A DNA stretch of 7,974 bases from Bacteroidota bacterium (lineage in GTDB: Bacteria > Bacteroidota > Bacteroidia > Chitinophagales > Chitinophagaceae), in assembly GCA_023392575.1 (NCBI GenBank), contig JAEVYV010000049.1:1-7974 (forward strand). The letters are read 5' to 3'. The notes under the pieces are model-generated. The model worked only from the letters and a program-made list of their open reading frames with translations. It was not told where the DNA came from and ran no database searches. Every line of letters begins with the position of its first letter. The stretch's first letter is position 1. Positions 5,993-7,974 of this stretch are shown piece after piece. The position numbers and the translations under genes are program-made.

Positions 5993-7633
5993 ATGATTTC
6001 TGTAAATAATGTCTCTCTTTCCTTTGGCAAAAGGGTTTTGTTTGACGAGGTAAACATCAGTTTTACCAAGGGCAATTGTTATGGCGTGATTGGTGCCAAC
6101 GGAGCCGGAAAATCTACTTTTTTAAAGATTTTGTCGGGTGAGATTGAGCCCAACAAAGGCACCGTAACCATTACACCGGGTGAGCGGATGGCGGTATTGA
6201 AACAAAACCAGTTTGAATTTGACGAACAAACGGTTTTGAATACCGTACTGATGGGCCATAAAAAAATGTGGGAGGTCATGCATAAAAAAGACGCTATTTA
6301 TGCCGATCCCAACGCCACCGAAGATGATTACATGAAGGCCGGGGAACTGGAAGCCGAGTTTGGCGAAATGGGTGGATATACCGCAGAAAGCGATGCAGCT
6401 ACCCTGCTGAGCGAACTGGGTGTGAAGGAAGAGTTTCAGCAATCCCTGATGAAAGATATTCCCTCTACTTTGAAGTTGAGGGTGTTGCTGGCACAGGCGC
6501 TGTTTGGCAATCCCGATATCCTGCTTTTGGACGAGCCGACCAACGGACTGGATATTGAAACCATTGGCTGGCTGGAAAATTTTCTGGCCGATTATGAAAA
6601 CATCGTCCTGGTGGTTTCCCACGACCGTCACTTTTTGGACGCCGTGTGTACCCACGTGGCAGATGTGGACCGCTCCAAGATCAAAGTTTTCACCGGCAAC
6701 TATACCTTCTGGTACGAGTCTTCGCAACTGATGGCCCGCCAGCTTAGCGATAAGAATAAAAAAGTGGAAGAAAAGCGTCAGGCCCTACTGGATTTTATTG
6801 CCCGTTTTTCGGCCAATGCTTCAAAATCCAAGCAGGCTACCTCGCGTAAAAAGGCTTTGGAAAAACTGACCATTGAAGAGATTGAACCTTCCAACCGCCG
6901 CTACCCGGGCATTATCTTCCAGCCGCTTCGTGAGGTGGGAAATCAGATTTTAAACGTAGAGAACTTAAGCTCTTCTGTAGAAGGCCGGAAACTGTTTGAT
7001 AAGGTAACCTTCAGTGTAAACAAAGGCGAAAAAATTGCTTTTTTAAGTAAAGACCCGCTTGCCATTACCAATTTCTTTGAAATTATTAATGATAAGCTGA
7101 GCGCCGATAGCGGAAAGTTTGAATGGGGCACGACCATCACCAAGGCGTATTTGCCGGTGGAAAACAGCGAGTTTTTTGGCAATGGCCTCAACCTGATGGA
7201 GTGGCTGCGCCAGTACGTGCCGCCCCATGTTACCGATGCCGACGAGCCGTTCCTGCGGGGCTTCCTGGGCAAGATGCTGTTTAGCGGGGACGACATCATG
7301 AAAAAGACCGATGTGCTGAGCGGTGGCGAAAAAGTACGCTGCATGATCAGCCGCATGATGCTGCAAAACCCCAACCTGGTCATTTTGGATCAGCCCACCA
7401 ACCACCTGGACCTGGAAAGCATCCAAAGCTTTAACGAAGGCTGTCTAACCTTCCCGGGCATTGTGCTGCTTACATCGCATGACCACACCTTCCTGCAAAC
7501 CGTGGCCAACCGCATCATTGAGCTAACGCCCAAGGGAGTGATTGACCGGCTTATGACCTTTGATGAGTACCTGCAGGATAAAAGGGTAAAAGAACTCCGG
7601 CAGGAAATGTATGAAAGTGCTGTTTTTGCCTGA
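5993..7633 (+). CDS. ABC-F family ATPase, YbiT-like, with a degenerate second nucleotide site
   Basis: A soluble tandem-ATPase protein with no membrane segments, of the ABC-F family that acts on ribosomes; the 546 residues align from memory with E. coli YbiT throughout (GANGAGKST, VLLAQALF, RFSANASKSKQATSR, ITP-type C-terminus). NBD1 (about 1-235) has Walker A G34-T42, Walker B ILLLDEP with E181, DEPTNGLD and switch H210, but no LSGGQ: the position reads IPSTLKL (156-162). The charged inter-domain linker (about 240-310) is the arm that in relatives reaches the P-site tRNA. NBD2 (about 318-530) has a perfect signature LSGGE (442-446) and H496, but its Walker A is replaced by LSKDPLAIT (351-359) and its Walker B reads ILDQP, with Q467 in place of the catalytic Glu. 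One ATP site is therefore canonical and the other probably inactive. This is likely a translation factor; no evidence points to antibiotic resistance. It is probably monocistronic. Confidence 0.93.
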   Translation: MISVNNVSLSFGKRVLFDEVNISFTKGNCYGVIGANGAGKSTFLKILSGEIEPNKGTVTITPGERMAVLKQNQFEFDEQTVLNTVLMGHKKMWEVMHKKDAIYADPNATEDDYMKAGELEAEFGEMGGYTAESDAATLLSELGVKEEFQQSLMKDIPSTLKLRVLLAQALFGNPDILLLDEPTNGLDIETIGWLENFLADYENIVLVVSHDRHFLDAVCTHVADVDRSKIKVFTGNYTFWYESSQLMARQLSDKNKKVEEKRQALLDFIARFSANASKSKQATSRKKALEKLTIEEIEPSNRRYPGIIFQPLREVGNQILNVENLSSSVEGRKLFDKVTFSVNKGEKIAFLSKDPLAITNFFEIINDKLSADSGKFEWGTTITKAYLPVENSEFFGNGLNLMEWLRQYVPPHVTDADEPFLRGFLGKMLFSGDDIMKKTDVLSGGEKVRCMISRMMLQNPNLVILDQPTNHLDLESIQSFNEGCLTFPGIVLLTSHDHTFLQTVANRIIELTPKGVIDRLMTFDEYLQDKRVKELRQEMYESAVFA

Positions 7634-7658
7634 TCCGCCTGACAGCTGCAAATAAGTG

Positions 7659-7683
7659 AATCCCGCCCTGTGGCGGGATTTTT
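7659..7683 (+). terminator. Intrinsic terminator of the ABC-F gene
   Basis: A perfect 9-bp GC-rich stem AATCCCGCC/GGCGGGATT (7659-7667 with 7672-7680) with a CTGT loop is followed immediately by T bases, giving a run of five Ts at 7679-7683. It starts 26 bases after the TGA of the ABC-F gene and separates it from the downstream pxpB-like gene. Confidence 0.92.
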
Positions 7684-7720
7684 CATGTAATCCCGGTATG
7701 GGAATCCGGCATTTGGTTCC

Positions 7721-7755
7721 CGGGCCTTTTCTTGTTCGGACTTGGGGAAGGCCTG
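7721..7755 (+). repeat. Possible hairpin in the spacer before the pxpB-like gene
   Basis: GGCCTT (7723-7728) and AAGGCC (7748-7753) are perfect inverted repeats; allowing G-U pairs the RNA stem extends to about 11 pairs (7721-7731 with 7745-7755) around a 13-base loop. No T run follows, so it does not look like a terminator. It lies between the ABC-F terminator and the likely pxpB promoter and its role is unknown. Confidence 0.3.
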
Positions 7756-7779
7756 CCTCCGGGTTTTGGGCAACCGTTC

Positions 7780-7806
7780 TTTGTTCGGGTTTCTTTTCTT
7801 ACATTG
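7780..7806 (+). promoter_or_regulatory. Tentative promoter of the pxpB-like gene
   Basis: TTTG (7780-7783) is followed after 16 bases by TACATTG (7800-7806), a shortened version of the -7 consensus TAnnTTTG, 10 bases before the ATG. Spacing and -7 match are both slightly off, so this is only a candidate. Confidence 0.28.
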
Positions 7807-7816
7807 AATAGAATTC

Positions 7817-7974
7817 ATGAACCCTTTTCATCCATACTCCCTCTTTCCGCTTGGCGACCGGGGATTGCTCATTGATTTTGGGAACCTCATTGATGAAAAC
7901 ATCAATCAAAAAGTTTTGCGGCTTTTTGATCTTCTTAAAAAAGCTGCACACCCTTTTATCACAGACCTTATTCC
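7817..7974 (+). CDS. pxpB: 5-oxoprolinase subunit PxpB (KipI/allophanate hydrolase subunit 1 family), N-terminal 52 codons, cut by the window edge
   Basis: The open frame from the ATG at 7817 reads MNPFHPYSLFPLGDRGLLID and continues FGNLIDENINQKVLRLFDLL to the right edge. The pattern FPLGDRGLLIDFGNxID followed by an amphipathic helix (NQKVLRLFDLLKKA) is the characteristic N-terminus of the PxpB/KipI family of about 230-250 residues. PxpB works with PxpC and PxpA in ATP-dependent cleavage of 5-oxoproline (pyroglutamate) to glutamate; in Bacillus the homologue KipI also inhibits the sporulation kinase KinA, which is not relevant here. Partner genes pxpC and pxpA would be expected just beyond the right edge, but this cannot be seen. 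Only about one fifth of the protein is available, so the family call rests on the N-terminal motif. It is separated from the ABC-F gene by a strong terminator and so starts a new unit. Confidence 0.8.
   Translation, partial: MNPFHPYSLFPLGDRGLLIDFGNLIDENINQKVLRLFDLLKKAAHPFITDLI

Noticed and set aside
6122..6727. 201-codon minus-strand frame inside the ABC-F gene
   Set aside because: Antisense shadow of strongly conserved ATPase motifs; no domain recognisable.
5993..7633. ABC-F protein as an antibiotic resistance (ribosome protection) factor
   Set aside because: Its linker and overall motifs resemble the housekeeping YbiT type rather than resistance-type ABC-F proteins, and the context is chromosomal with no mobile elements.
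7390..7818. 142-codon minus-strand frame over the end of the ABC-F gene and the following spacer
   Set aside because: It runs antisense through the conserved ABC-F C-terminus and through the terminator hairpin; the product is Ser/Arg/Lys-rich with no family resemblance.

Overview
The window looks like chromosomal DNA of a member of the Bacteroidota, most likely near the Chitinophagaceae. The evidence is indirect. Several genes are preceded by -7 boxes of the Bacteroidota form TAnnTTTG and have no clear Shine-Dalgarno sequence. The proteins (short-LID adenylate kinase, YbiT-like ABC-F ATPase with an atypical second half, DinB/DUF1569-like protein beside PaaZ) resemble Bacteroidota versions. 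This placement comes from recognition only; no search was run.

Layout. Positions 1-3121 (minus strand) hold part of a phenylacetyl-CoA catabolic locus. In transcription order it has a DinB-fold/DUF1569-like small protein, the bifunctional PaaZ overlapping it by 4 bp (ATGA), a 300-bp gap, and the first 95 codons of a crotonase-family enoyl-CoA hydratase/isomerase that runs off the left edge. Positions 3227-3946 (minus) hold a probably monocistronic adenylate kinase with its own -7 box and a clear intrinsic terminator. Divergent from it is msrB (plus), an exported methionine sulfoxide reductase B. A small KTSC-domain protein (minus) converges on msrB. Next come a membrane PAP2-family phosphatase (plus) and a 546-aa ABC-F ATPase (plus) closed by a strong terminator. 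The first 52 codons of a PxpB/KipI-type 5-oxoprolinase subunit (plus) reach the right edge.

How the genes work together. Only the paa genes form an evident functional unit: PaaZ opens the oxepin-CoA ring and oxidises the resulting aldehyde, and the crotonase would handle ring isomerisation or the later beta-oxidation-like steps. The other genes are housekeeping or maintenance functions (nucleotide balance, repair of oxidised methionine, lipid phosphate hydrolysis, translation-associated ATPase, 5-oxoproline recycling), each apparently with its own transcription signals.

The most notable observation is in the ABC-F protein. Every degenerate ATPase motif (NBD2 Walker A absent, NBD2 Walker B Glu replaced by Gln, NBD1 signature absent) falls in the same composite nucleotide site, while the other site is fully canonical. 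The DinB-like gene translationally coupled to paaZ is the second point of interest. I found no CRISPR array, insertion sequence, tRNA, rRNA, prophage or defence system, and no convincing evidence for a wholly new system.
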